Source of the DNA: Buxus sempervirens
Lineage: Eukaryota; Streptophyta; Magnoliopsida; Buxales; Buxaceae
Assembly (NCBI GenBank): GCA_947561395.2
Contig: OX387189.1
Span: forward strand, 21,452,329-21,516,328
DNA: 64,000 nt
Direction of reading: 5' to 3'
Under the pieces are notes generated by a model that was given only the letters and a program-made list of their open reading frames with translations, was not told where the DNA came from and did no database searches. Below, piece after piece: positions 10,872 through 22,583 of this stretch; position 1 is the stretch's first letter; each line of letters opens with the position of its first letter. Position numbers and translations under genes: made by a program.

Positions 10872-13683
10872 GCAGTCCCTCTTTGCCGGAGTCACCTTGG
10901 AGATGAATGGCAAAGAAAAAAGAAGAACCTTGTTTTTGCGCCCAGCATTTCTATCGACGTGATTGATGAGCTTAAGTCCTCTTGATGTTTTCAATGAAAG
11001 GGAAGCGCCAAATGGCTTCCACTAAGATTTCGAAGTTTGCTCACCCACTTCGGGCTTCTGGGAGCAACTTCTGATTTTGATTCAGATTAAAAAGGATGGG
11101 GTTGGACTTAAGCTCGCCAACTTGTTCCGACGTTGATGCGAGGCACTCAACAATTTTCTTTCTTATTTTTTTCTCACTTGTTCCATTAAAGCTTTTAGGT
11201 GTTTTCAGATTTCTGATTTGGGATTTGATTTCAGATTTCAGATTTTTAGACTTGGGCCTTTTGAGGACAGTTTTTTTTTAAGGGTTTGGATTAGGGACTG
11301 GAAGGAATGAAGAAGGAGGAGGTGCTCTCAGCGCTGCTCGGTGCCTCAAGGGAGCTCACACACCTGTCCTATTCTATTTACAGAAGTGGGAAATGGAAAA
11401 TTTACAAGTGGGGCCAACTTGCCCAAAAAGTTCTTCATTCGGCTCTTCTTTCTTCTGCCGTTTCCTTCTTTTGGCAGGGGCATCTGTCTGGCTTTGATCA
11501 GACTTTTCTCTACGAGGTTCTTTTCCCCAGAGATTTTGACTCCTGCTCTTGTCCTTTCAGGAAGGAGGCCATCATTTAGGTCAGTACTGGGACTTCTTCA
11601 GAAATGACCGCTCCATTGGGGATTTATGGAAGCCTTCTTGGATTTGTCTTTCTTGTGTAAAACCAGCCTCTTCAGACTGGGCATGGTCTTGTCACGTTGC
11701 TTTAGGTTTCTTGGACACTCTGCTTGGGGAAAAGAATTTGTTGGGGACGGATGAAGTCTTCGCAATTCCCCTATCGGTGCATTATTGCATTGGCTTTTCT
11801 CCGTTCTGCCTTTCTTCTGCTCACGACTTTTTGACACTTCTTGATTTCTTCTGCTTCTTTGCCTTGCCTAAGTCTACAAAATTCTCACAAAGAAGTGAGG
11901 CATCTAAAATTCAAATTGCAGGTACTTATGACTTATTGTGTGTGTAAGTGCATATGACTGACATGAAGCATTTTTTTTTTTAAATTTGTATAAGTGATTT
12001 TAAAAGAGAGGCGGGACCAGTGACCATGGTGAACTGCCTTGTTAGCTTGAGGTGTTTCGGGATGGTGTGCTTGACACGCAATCCCCTGAGATTCTTGACT
12101 TGTGCCGGCGGAGGCTTACAAGATGAGGGGTGTTTCAAGGAGTGTTCCCCCCTTTCCCAATTTTGGGTTTTCTCTCAACTTGACCCCATTTTTCAGGGTG
12201 GTTTCAGGATTTTGCAATTGAGGGTTTTTCCCTTTTTCTTTCCCCTTGGGTTAGTGCCAGTCCTGGTTTATGGGTTTTGGCCGACTTGTGCATCATGTCC
12301 CATAGATCCAAGAGGTCTTTACATTAGGACGAAACATCGGCTTGGTTTTAAATCTGAGAAATGAAGGGATATAAGGCCCAAATTCTTATCTCTTCGTTTT
12401 CAGGTTTTGCTCTGTGTCTTGCCAAAGCTCGTTCTTCTTTTTAGATTCCTTCATCATTAACTTGCATGAATTCTATCATCACATCTTCTACAATCAGAAA
12501 GGACTGTTTGATAGGACAAAACGAAGGCTGAGGTGTTTAGTTTATGAAAGAAAGGGAATATGGCTCAAAGTTTCTTTGTAAATGGGTCGAGTCATGTTTC
12601 ACCATTTTCTTGACTGCTTGGGTTTTGCCAATATCTCTTTGCTTTCCTTCATTTTTCTTTGTGAGGTCTTTTGTGACCTTCGCCTTTTTCTTTTGCTTTT
12701 ATTCTATCATTTTTTGATTTTCCTGTCCTTTGCTCAGGGATCATCTTGACTTTTTGCTTTGATTAGCAAGTCCCAGTGTATTTCCTGCTTTCCTTTTCTT
12801 TTCTTTGTTTCTGCTCATTCAGGTCTTCTCTTCTTTACCCAGCGTCAGATTTAGGGCTCATGACTCAGTGGGTTAGAAGAAAGAAAATTAGGCTCAAGTG
12901 GTTTGACTAGCGATATGACTTTGAAAACTGGGGAAATAAAGCAAGGATGGCCTTTCATCCTTTTGCAGAAGTTGTGACAACTCGGAATGCTCATGCAAAC
13001 TCATTCAAGAATCTATTTATCCTTTTCATTTTCTTTTGTAGCTTTCCCCCGGTGTGGGGTGGCTAGACACAACACGGGTATTTGAATAATACGATCAGGC
13101 TCAAAGTGTTTTGACTAGCGATTCTCAAAATTTAAGGATGCATGAAGGATGGCCTCTCATCCTTTCTTAGAGACATGATGTTAAAGTCGGCCTCGGCCCT
13201 TAATTGGTTCTCGTACTTTCAATTTCTTTCTTTCTTTCTTTTCTCTCAAGGATCGCCCTGCCCTATTGCAAAGGTAGGTATTTAGGGAGAAAATTATGGT
13301 CTTGATCAAGAAGGAATTGCCTTTAGCTCAGTCAAGGTTCTCACGGGACAGCGTACTGCACCCAGCTGAAGATACCTTTGAGCAACTCGACATTTTTCCA
13401 TGATCGTGGTTCTTGCCAAAAAAGTGTGGTCTCAGAGCAGCGTCATCACCGACCACTCACTTGTATTTTTTCCAACAAGGTATTTTCTTTTCTTTTTGTG
13501 TTTTTCAAAAGGTTCTTTACAAAGCTTGCATGAAAGTAAAAAGCATTTAAAATATTTACAACACGACCACTCCTACCAGGGATGTATGGTGCGAAAAGTA
13601 GAGTTCAACTTATCCTGGTCATGGTAGACTTGAAGATTTTGGATTTCGGGATTGCTCTCTACCCTGCAGTTTTACCAACTTGT
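10872..13683 (-). other. Element A polypurine tract and 3' untranslated region
   Basis: The tract GCAAAGAGGGACTGC abuts the LTR. No coding sequence is recognisable over 2.8 kb. Blocks match the 3' UTR of element B: 11100-11190 against 33490-33570 (shared TTCCATTAAAGCTTTTAG), and 12300-12350 against 34640-34690 (shared ATCCAAGAGGTCTT). This shows where pol has been lost: gag here is followed directly by B-like 3' UTR. Confidence 0.7.
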
Positions 13684-15261
13684 TCAGTTAGTGCCACTTG
13701 ACGACGCTTGATTGTGGTTAGGGAGAGGATCCGTGAAGATGGCCGAGGGAGGAGTCGATAGTGGGGGATCGACTGAGATACGCTTGTTGTCAATCAAGTC
13801 CTGGACATCGTGTTTCAGTTCCCAGCAGCGATTGGTATGATGTCCAGAGGCTCCCATGTGGTAGTCGCAATACTCATTGGGGTTATAGGAGCGACTGTTG
13901 GACGGTTGCTGAGTTGGCTGCTTCTTCTGTAAGTACCCTTTCTTCAATAGGGCTGGCAACAATTCTGACAAAGGATAAGGTAAGGGTGCGAACACCCGGT
14001 TCAACCTTGCTTGGAATTCCTCCTTGGTCCACCTCGGCTGACCTGTTGATTGCGCTCCCTGACCACCGTTCTGATTCTCTCTCCTGTCGGGTGCCGAAAA
14101 GTGGAGGGGCCTATTCTGCTGGACATAGTTGACATTCTCGTCCTCTCTCTTTCTGTCCATGCCTCTTCTGCTGGTAGGGCTCCTTCTTTGCTCTGTTGCA
14201 AAGCCAGCCACTCTTCCAGACTTCACCGCATCTTCTATTCTGTTTGCTACCACCACAAGATCAGCGAAACTTGCCACAAACTGCCCCAGCAGCAATGTGT
14301 AGTATGGCTGCCCCAGCGTTGAGATGAACAATGTCACCATCTCTTTCTCCAACATGGGTGGCTGAACCATTCCGGCCATTTCTCGCCATCTCTTGGCATA
14401 CTCACGTATGGATTCAGTACCCTTTTTGGTCATCTTTTGTAAATCCATCCGTGTGGGCAAGACCTCCGTGTTGAACTTGAAGTGTTCAAGGAATATGCCG
14501 GCCAGGTCATCCCAAGTTCTTATCTGGTTCCTGTCCAGACTGGCGAACCATTTCTGCGCTGAGCCTATCAGGGAGCGTTGAAAGAATTGGATCATGATTC
14601 TCTCATCATAGGCATACTGGCACATATCCCCGTAGTATGCCCTAAGGTGAGACAATGGGCACCCACTTCCGTCAAACTTCACAAAGTCTGGGCATCTGAA
14701 CTTTGGTGGAAGCTGCAGATTAGGGAAGAATCCTAGACTATCCAATGAGGCTTCCTTCAGCATAGGGCCTCGTTTCACATTCCGCATCTGCTCTTTTAGC
14801 ATTTGCACATCTGTTTGCACTTGGGCTGAGACACCTATTGCTTCCCGTGGTCGGTACCACTCTTCTTCGTCGTGCCCCATTCCTTGTGGCATTACTTGCT
14901 GTGGTGGTACGGCTAGGGGTGCCGGAATCTGTAAGGGCTGCTCTGGTTGGCCTGGCAAACGATGTGGGATCTGTGGTTCTGGTGGCTGTAGGTTCAACTG
15001 TGGGAGAACGTGTGATGGCTGCTCTAGCTGTGGCTGTTGTACCGGAGGTACCGGCTGCTGTGGCGGAGGTACCGCTGGTGGTGGTTGTACAAGCTACTGC
15101 GGCGCTTGCATCCTCTCCATTTGCTGCATCATGGCAGTCATCATGGTGGTCATGTTGGCCATCTGCTGATTGAGGCCAGCGATCACAGGGTGGCCTTCCA
15201 AGTCCTCCTGCCCATGAGGCGGGAGAGGTGGCGCTTGCTCGAGTCCTTCAATAGGATCCAT
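13684..15261 (-). pseudogene. gag: Gag polyprotein of element A (one in-frame stop)
   Basis: The frame starts with ATG at 15261 and ends with TGA at 13684, 525 codons, with a TAG at 15094-15096 in the Pro/Gln/Met-rich N-terminal region. Without that stop it is the full length expected for Ogre-type gag. Its retrotransposon gag domain includes RCPDFVKFDGSGCPLSHLRAY, ANRIEDAVKSG and VREYAKRW-like segments and closely parallels the gag of element B. A zinc-knuckle-like CDYHMGASGHHTNRCW lies near the C terminus. The protein ends about 35 residues after the knuckle, where B gag continues into a longer tail, so the protease link has been cut. It probably supplied capsid protein, or its RNA was packaged by gag in trans. 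Confidence 0.85.
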
Positions 15262-15639
15262 CCGCAATCTTCTTCTTGAACGTAGGAGGTATGGGCTGCG
15301 ATACGCAATCTTGGTACCTGGGTTAAAATGTACAAGTCAGTATAAAGAACGCACATTATAATGAAATATAATGCATGTCTATGTAGATTGACTGTGATGA
15401 TTTTCCATTATTTATTCTCCTTTTTAACAGCCAATTCGGAGGTAAAGGAAGAGTCCCTGTCTTGATTTTAGGAATTGCGAGAATTGATTTCTGCAAATTT
15501 TGGAAACTACAAGAGTTGATTTCCAAATATTGGTACATGTCCATGGGACAGTCCCTGTGTTTGATCTCCAGGAACTTCAAGAGTTGATTGCTGCGGGGTA
15601 AGTGATTCCTACCGAATTTGGGGAAACGCAAAATGGTTT

Positions 15640-16600
15640 CCAAAGCAGCAGAAGCACGAAATGACTCCTACTGAGATTTGGGGAAGCGTGAAATGGCTTC
15701 GGGTTTGGGAAACACGAAATGGTTTCAGATTAGTGGAAGCACGAAATGGCTTTCGAGTTGGAAACACGAAGTTGTTTTAGATTTAGGGGAAGCGCGAAAT
15801 GGCTTCAGATTAGGATTTTGGAAACACGAAGTGGTTTCAGATTTGGAAACACGAAGTGGTTTCAGATTTGGAAACACGAAGTGGTTTCGGATTTGGAAAC
15901 ACGAAGTGGTTTCAGAGTAGCAGGAGCACGAAATGGCTTCAAATTTGGGGGAAGCACGAAATGGCTTCGGGTTTGGGGAACACGAAATGGTTTCAAATTA
16001 GTGGAAGCACGAAATGGCTTTCGAGTTGGAAACACGAAGTGGTTTCCGATTTGGGGGAAGCGCGAAATGGTTTCAAATTTGGAAGCGCGAAATGGCTTCA
16101 TATTAGGAAGCGCGAAATGGCTTCGGATTTGGGAAACACGAAATGGTTTCAAGTTTGGAAACACGAAATGGTTTCAGATTAGCGGAAGCACAAAATGGCT
16201 TCAGATTTGGGGAAGCACGAAATGGCTTCAGATTTGGGAAACACGAAATGGTTTCAGATTAGCGGAAGCGCGAAGTGGCTTCAGACTGAGATTTTGGGAA
16301 ACATGAAATGGTTTCAATTTGGAAACACGAAGTGGCTTCAATTTTGGTGGAAGCACGAAATGGCTTCAGAGTAGTGGCAGCGCGAAATGGCTTCGACTAA
16401 GATTTTGCCATTCAGAGGCGAAGGGAAAAGTCCCTGATTTCGTGGGTAGTCCCGGTTTGGGAAGAAGTCCCTGTCTTGGGTAGAAGTTCCAGATTTTGGG
16501 GAAAGTCCCGGTCTGGGAAGAAGTCCCGGTTTGGGAAGAGTTCCTGTTTTTGGGGAAACACGAAATGATTTCCTAGGGCTGCAGAAGCACAAATTGGCCT
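15640..16600 (-). repeat. Array of about 25 short hairpins in the leader of element A
   Basis: Monomers of about 24-30 bases. The core is either GAAACACGAAATGGTTTC or GAAGCACGAAATGGCTTC on the plus strand. The 5-bp arms GAAAC/GTTTC and GAAGC/GCTTC switch together in nearly every unit while the 8-base loop stays almost constant. Exceptions are few, for example GAAGC with GTTTC near 16060. The array lies between the primer site and gag. All open frames across it are periodic by-products. Confidence 0.85.
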
Positions 16601-18364
16601 TGACTGAGATTTTACATTCTGACCCATTCGGTCTTTACTTGGATTTGAAATTTCTTCTTTTCTTGGTCTTTTCAATTTGGCTGATAGTCATCAGCAAGGG
16701 TCAGACTCACCCTTGATTTTTCTTGACTTATTATTTTGGGCTAGTTCACAACCGATGAGTTTCTCTGAATAAGCTGAAGCTGATTGAGGCAAATGGAATT
16801 GGAGCAAGTCCCGTTGTAGCTTTGATTTTGAAAATTTTGCATTCTTTTCCTTGGAAATGATTTAATCAAAATGTTGTGCAAATGATATCGAAGTATGTGC
16901 ACTTGATGCATGAAGATGCTTGCACAAAATTAAAGCCAAGGCTAAATGGTATTACCATTCAAAAGCCTATATCCAAAATTGAATATGAGAAACTTACACC
17001 AAAAAAGGGTGTGTGCATAGCCCTAAAAAGGTTGGTGCCCCGCGGGGCACGACTTCTAGACACACTTGTGTATGGAAGTACAGTTGAGTCCCAGTCAGCT
17101 TTTCTTTCATCTGTTCTTTCATCTGCCTTTGATTTCCATATGTCAGACCAACAAAATTTACAACTTGCCAGCGAGGGCAAAAATTACATGATATTCACAA
17201 AAAATCTGCAAAGGATTCATCCTTAGGGCTATTGGGAGCCAAAAGGAAGGATACAGATTTGCTTTCGAGCAGGTAGGCCAAATTCCTAAATCTAGGGTTT
17301 GGTGTTCCTACTCTGATCTGGCATGATTTCATCTGATTGTCTGATTTGGCTGGCTTTCATCTGCTCAGAAGGCCAACCCGGACTTAAGGTACTTCCAGCG
17401 GACACAAATGGGTCGAGGCCCATTACTCGCAGGACTCCATGCATGGATCTGGGGTGGTTCCCCTGATCAAAATTTGGTTGGCTTTCTAAATTAAGGCCAA
17501 GGTAGCCCATGATCTAGGGTTTACTCCATTTGATGCAAAAAGTGGGGGTTGTTGCCCCTGATGGACTCTTGGGTTTTAATTTGATTTTTTTCCTCTTATA
17601 TTCATCATTTACAACATACACACCCTCGCATGCTCAACGCGTAGTTTACCAAGAAACGTTAGGTGGGGAAGGATACCCAGCCCGAGACATAAGCCTACAA
17701 GGGTCTGGACCAGTACTGGATCCTCGCGTGCCACGGCAAGAAACTAGTGGTGCTAATGGACTCCACAAAACTGGGGGGATGGGTTTACCCTGCTTTCCCC
17801 AGCAAGCCACGGGAGCGTAGGTGCTAATACCATCCCAAAGATCAGTTCATAGGAATCAGAAGGGTAGGCTGCTAGAGAGATCTAGGTTTTCGAAAAGAAG
17901 ATGCAATATCCGCTCTCATTCATTCAAGGTCGGATCATTCACGCATCCTCCCTCGTGCGTGTCACCCCACGCAATTTATCACAAAATTGAAAATTAAATC
18001 CATCCACGGTGTGGTGGTGTGCCCGTGTGTGCATTTGGGCTGAGTGCGGTGTCTAACCGGGTGAGATTTGACTGGATTTTGTTGATAAAGGAGTTTTTAG
18101 CGTCTCATATAGTAAGGTGCAGAATTGGCACGCAATACGAGGTTCCGGGAGAGTCTCCAGGTAAGTGGAGGGTCACAGGGGACCGCTTAAATTCCACTTT
18201 CCTTAGGCAATTTTCTCGTCCTTGTGACAGGACTCCCTAGAATACGCAGTTGCGTGTATTCCACGCCTTACTAAGCAAGGTAGTAAAACCCTAAAATCGA
18301 CTAAATCCCTCTTAGGTTGACTCATTCTGACCAAGGGTTCTATTGCTCTTAGAGGTCCCCAGCA
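16601..18364 (-). other. Leader region of element A
   Basis: Non-coding. It matches the B leader in several blocks, including AGGTGGGGAAGGATACCCAG (17661 and 46471) and the conserved hairpin at 18163-18199. There is no trace of the ORF1 that element B carries in this position. Confidence 0.7.
18163..18199 (-). promoter_or_regulatory. Conserved nested hairpin in A leader
   Basis: Outer arms AAGTGGA (18163-18169) and TCCACTT (18193-18199) enclose inner arms GGTC (18171-18174) and GACC (18181-18184). The same 37 bases occur in element B at 46957-46993, within a nearly identical 73-base block in otherwise diverged leaders. This is a candidate genomic RNA packaging or dimerisation structure. Confidence 0.5.
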
Positions 18365-18373
18365 GAGTCGCCA
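18357..18373 (-). promoter_or_regulatory. Primer binding site of element A (tRNA-Arg type)
   Basis: On the minus strand TGGCGACTCTGCTGGGG starts three bases below the 5' LTR. It is identical to the site in element B. The complement, ending in CCA, fits the 3' end of a plant tRNA-Arg, the primer known for Ogre elements. Confidence 0.75.
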
Positions 18374-18376
18374 GGC

Positions 18377-21300
18377 TATGCGTGCTCGATTTCGGTCGCA
18401 CGACGAGGCGCACGCAAAACGATGCGTGCCTTGGGATTTGTTTGGAGTCGCCATTGCCTGATGGGGTGTAGGCAGACACCTGGGTGCCTAAGTTCTTTTA
18501 CTAGGGCTTGGTCTACGGCTTGAGATTCTAAGTAGGTTCTCGGTTGCGGTCTGGGGAAGTCCGTAGACACCCCAGTCCACGCCGTCAAGTGACCGGTCCC
18601 ATAGGTTTCCCTAGTTTTGAGTCAACTCAGTTGGTCTCTCACTCACCCGATTCCTAATCCAGCATTCAATTTTGTTTTAAGTCTGGAGGGACCGCCAGAG
18701 CGGTGTGGGTCCCTTTACTTGATTTTATCTTTTTAGTTAAAGATGAGATGAGTCTGATTGGGCGGGCCCCGTTGGAAGGCCCGCTGATTCCTTGGTGGGC
18801 TTAGTCAAGCCCATGTACCCTTGGTGGGCCAAGTGTGGCCCTTTGGATTTTGGTTCAATTTGACTTGATTTTATTTAATGTTTTAGTTAGATATTAAACT
18901 TAGTTCCATGCAAAAGTGAGTCTGGATTGACTTGAGGGCCCTTGAGTGGGCCTCGTCCTGGTTGCCAATTATTTTGAGTTTATTCTTGATTAACCTTTGC
19001 CAAAATGGGCCAGGCTTTGGGCTTGGGGCCCTTTACCTGGGCTTGGGCTTGAAAGCCCAAGGCTTCCTGAGTTAGGGTTTGGAAACCCTAAGCTAGTTCG
19101 ATTTAATGGGCTTTAGCGGGCCCGATCGGCCCTACCCGCAGTCTCGGCCAAAGCAAACCTAGATCTAAACATGCGTGTTGCCCCAGGTGGGCTTTGGTGG
19201 GCCTCAAAGGGTTTGGCCCACTCAACTCTTTTAATTGTCTTATTTAAGCACAAATAAGTTGGTTGGGCTTGGTGGGCCCCGTTGGAAGGCCCACCGGAAA
19301 TCAATTTGAACCGAGTCGGTCCAAGGCCCACCATGGATTTCCAGGTGACCCGGAAACCCTACTGGTTCGTCCGGATTTGATCAAACAAACCAAAAAAAAC
19401 AGCACAAGATCAGAAAATGGCAAAAATGCAGTCTGGCAGTGTAGGCGGCCTGAGATGCCGGTTACACACAAGGCTCAGTGTATCCGGCACCTTTAGCCGG
19501 CTACACATGGGTTTCAGTTGATCCGGCCTGAGTTGCCGGATCAACCCACAGAAGCCTTTTTCTTGGATTTTTGCATTGGTGTTGGGTTTTTAGGCTCCTT
19601 GGGGTGTTCCAGGGATTGTGTGGGCTCCTGTGCGAGCCCACAGTGGTTCGGAGAAGAGCCACCTTGCTTCTTCTTTTGGGTTCTTCAAACCAAACTATGA
19701 GGGATGGGAGGGGGGTTTCCCTCCTCCTTCTCTTGGATAAAGTCCAGCAAAGGAACAGAGGCCATGCACCTCTTTTAAGGTCACTGGTAACCTAAGGGAA
19801 CAGCAATCAATTTGAACAATAAAAATGAGGCATTCAATAAGAAAGATACTCCACTTGAGGCCTATCTTTCCTTGAGAGGTGCATGCATGTGCTTATTGTG
19901 TTCAAGGACCAAAGAAAAGGAAATGGTCTATGATCATGCAAAATCAGCACACATGATAAGACACTTGAAACATCTCAAGGCATTCCTAATAAGCAAACGC
20001 ACAAACACGCGGCTAGAATCCATGTCTAAACCAAGTGAGGTAATCTTGTATAACCGAAAACAGCAGTAGAGATGGGGCAAAAGTCATGCTAAACCACCTG
20101 AAAATAATAACAGAATATGCTTGCCACAAGGGAGTAACCTAGCATGCACAATCATACAAATATACTAAAGAGTACTAGCATGTATTACCAAAAGAAACCT
20201 TCACATGGAAGAATCCATGTGACCCATTTCGTAGCCTTAAGAACACCAAAAGAAGGGTGGAGAATGGGGATTACAATGGGGATACAATGGAAAAGCACAC
20301 AAAGGGAACATGCTCCCTTCAAAATTGGAACCAAACATACCATACAGAAGCCACAAATACCAACCAAAAAAAACTATGTGAGGAGGTCTCTCATCCTCCC
20401 TTGAGATTATACGTGTACTCCCTTACCTTGGGAGATTTTCATGTTTCCAAAAATAAGAAGTAAACACTTGCGGAATAGGTATGAGGACAAACTTTACACT
20501 AAGAAGAAACCCTTACTTAAGAAAAAATTCATTCTCACATATGTTCAATAAAACATGGTAAGAAACCTTACCCTTGCGTTTTAGGACCCTTTTCGAGGTG
20601 TGTGGAGCCTCCTTGAACTAGAGGTGAGGGCTGGAGCAGCACCTCCTCCTTCAAAACAGCAAACTTCTTCTCTTGGTTGTGAGGAAATGAAGAAAAAGAA
20701 GGAGGAAAGGGGTTGGATAGTGTTTAGGTGGTGTCTTGGGTGATATGGGGGCAATGAGGCAACCCCCGGAAATGAGCTGCTATTTGCCTTTTATGGACAA
20801 ACTTAATGTATCCGGCAACTCAGGCCGGATATACTAAGCCCTCCTCATATCCGGCCTTCATGGCCGGTTACACAGGTGCTCCTTTGTATCCGACATTCAA
20901 TGCCGGATACAAAACATAATCATCCGAAAATTAAATGCCGCTGCGAATTTGTCGGGCAATCGGCGCGAATCTCGCGCGGAAATCTCCTTGTATCCGGTAT
21001 TTGAGTCCGGATATACACAAGGGTATGTGTATCCGACATATTTGACCAGATACAAATCAAAAAATTACGGATTTGCCCTTCGACTTGACCGATTCGACCG
21101 ATTTGACACTTTTGGATATCTACGGATTGCCCCTGCGAATTTTGGATATTTAAGATTTAGTCCCCGAGATATTTTACTGCGTTGGCTGCCACGTGTGCAG
21201 TTCCTGCGCCACGTGTGCTATTTCCGGTTTTGCTACTCGGAAACTTCGACAGCTTATATCTCCTCCATCCGAACTCTGATTTGAGCAAACTCAATTGCAT

Positions 21301-21603
21301 TAGACTTGTATCGGAGCCCTCTATTCAATGACATAGGGCTAAGCACTTGGCACGGGGTTTGAGGAAAAGTCAACTTTAGGCTCACCTCAAGTTTGACCGG
21401 CCCACCGAACCTTCATCCGGACTCCGATTCCAGCAAACTCAATTGCGTTGGACTCGTGTCGAGATTCTCTATCCATTGAGATAAAGCAAGGTGGCAAATT
21501 ATCACTTGATCAAAAGGTCAAATTTTGACCCCTCAGGTTTGACTTTCTGTCCAAGGTTTTGCATTTTCAGCACTTCTAGGGGTGCAAAAATAAGGTGCTT
21601 ACA
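18377..21603 (-). repeat. 5' LTR of element A
   Basis: 3227 bp. It differs from the partner LTR by many substitutions and by a deletion of about 70 bp near 20759. The terminal CA on the minus strand has become TA at 18377-18378. The TATA box position (about 20800) reads CATAAAA instead of TATAAAA. Palindromes persist at about 20816-21055. The PBS-like GAGTCGCCA is at 18445-18453. Confidence 0.9.
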
Positions 21604-21608
21604 CATGG

Positions 21609-22268
21609 CTCGTAGATGGTGCCATGTGGAGCACGACTCTGAAAAGAGTCGTCCTAGGTCTGCCCGGGCTCATCTGGACAGGCTATATCAGTCTGAGGTA
21701 AGCTTCTTTAATTCTTCATTTTTCTCTTTCCTGCATCACATGTCTAATATTCTTCTTTTTGTTTTTCAGCTATTCGTCCCCCGGATGGAGGACATTCATG
21801 AGGTGTTGGCCCTACATGCGGCTAGAGATGATGCATTTGCCCCTGACCAGAGACGTCAGCGCTACCGGTTTTTTATTGGTCAGATGGGTAGCATCTGGTA
21901 TTGTGGCGAGTGCTTCTTTTATCAGCACATTGGAGTGCCTCGGATTCCTGCCATCCACCAGATTCTACTCCTTCTTTTCCTCCTATGCCTGTTGATCCTG
22001 CTCAGTTCCTAGATTGGATTGAGACAGAGACATTGTTAGAGGAGGGTGACTATGATGCCTGGTTCAGGCAGGCTTCAGTTGGGTGCCTCATGCCACCCAT
22101 GCCTGTCCGTGGCGGAGTCACGGAGATTGGAGGGGTAGTGATCAGGGCCTACGATACGACGGTATGCCTTCTCCTTTTTGATCTTCCTATTCTTATATTC
22201 TATATGAACTTGGTATTTTTTGACACCTTCTCTTCTATTTCAGGAGGCTCAGTTGGCAGAGATCCGGT
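21609..22268 (+). pseudogene. Gene C exons between elements A and B
   Basis: Three exon pieces separated by GT-AG introns at 21698-21769 and 22162-22243. They encode the C-terminal half of the PMD domain, including RRQRYRFFIGQMGSIWYCGECFF and a downstream DPAQFLDWIETE segment. One base is missing near 21950, so the frame shifts between these segments. The last piece ends at the CCGGT target site of element B and continues at 49554. Confidence 0.7.
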
Positions 22269-22583
22269 TGTGCGCACCTAAACCTGGCCTAGATCGCACA
22301 CCGGGCGCACCTTCGGTGCGTGCCTCGGGACATCCAGAGTCGCCACTGCCTGAGAGTGCAGGCAGACACGGTTTTGCCCTATTCGGGTCTAAGTCTGGTC
22401 TGCGGCTTATTAGAGATCTAGTTAAGTCCTCGGTTACGTCCGGGGAAGTCCTAAGACACCCCGGCCCGCCCCGTCGGTTTGACGGGTCCCTCGGGTCTCT
22501 CTGGTTTTTTGAGTCAAGTTCACCCTTTTCCTAGACCAGCATGCTGCCTTGTTGGGTCTGGCGGGGCACTTTGAAGGTGTGGG

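Larger units (their letters stand above)
7575..21603 (-). mobile_element. Element A: gag-only Ogre-type LTR retrotransposon, TSD CATGG
   Basis: A 14.0-kb element flanked by CATGG (7570-7574 and 21604-21608). On the minus strand the order is 5' LTR 21603-18377, primer site, about 3.1 kb leader with a hairpin array, gag 15261-13684, about 2.8 kb 3' UTR, purine tract, 3' LTR 10871-7575. There is no ORF1, protease or pol. The leader and 3' UTR contain blocks matching element B, so A is a non-autonomous relative of a B-like element. It interrupts an exon of gene C. Confidence 0.9.

Noticed and set aside
12020-12364. Possible small gene in the A 3' UTR
   Set aside because: No homology or codon pattern; the region aligns in blocks with non-coding 3' UTR of element B.
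15746-16306. Open frames with KHEVVSDLETRSGFRFGNTKW-like repeats
   Set aside because: They arise in several frames from the hairpin array; period and content follow the DNA repeat, not a protein.
15640-16600. CRISPR array
   Set aside because: Repeats are degenerate, spacers are not unique, there are no cas genes, and the context is a plant retrotransposon.
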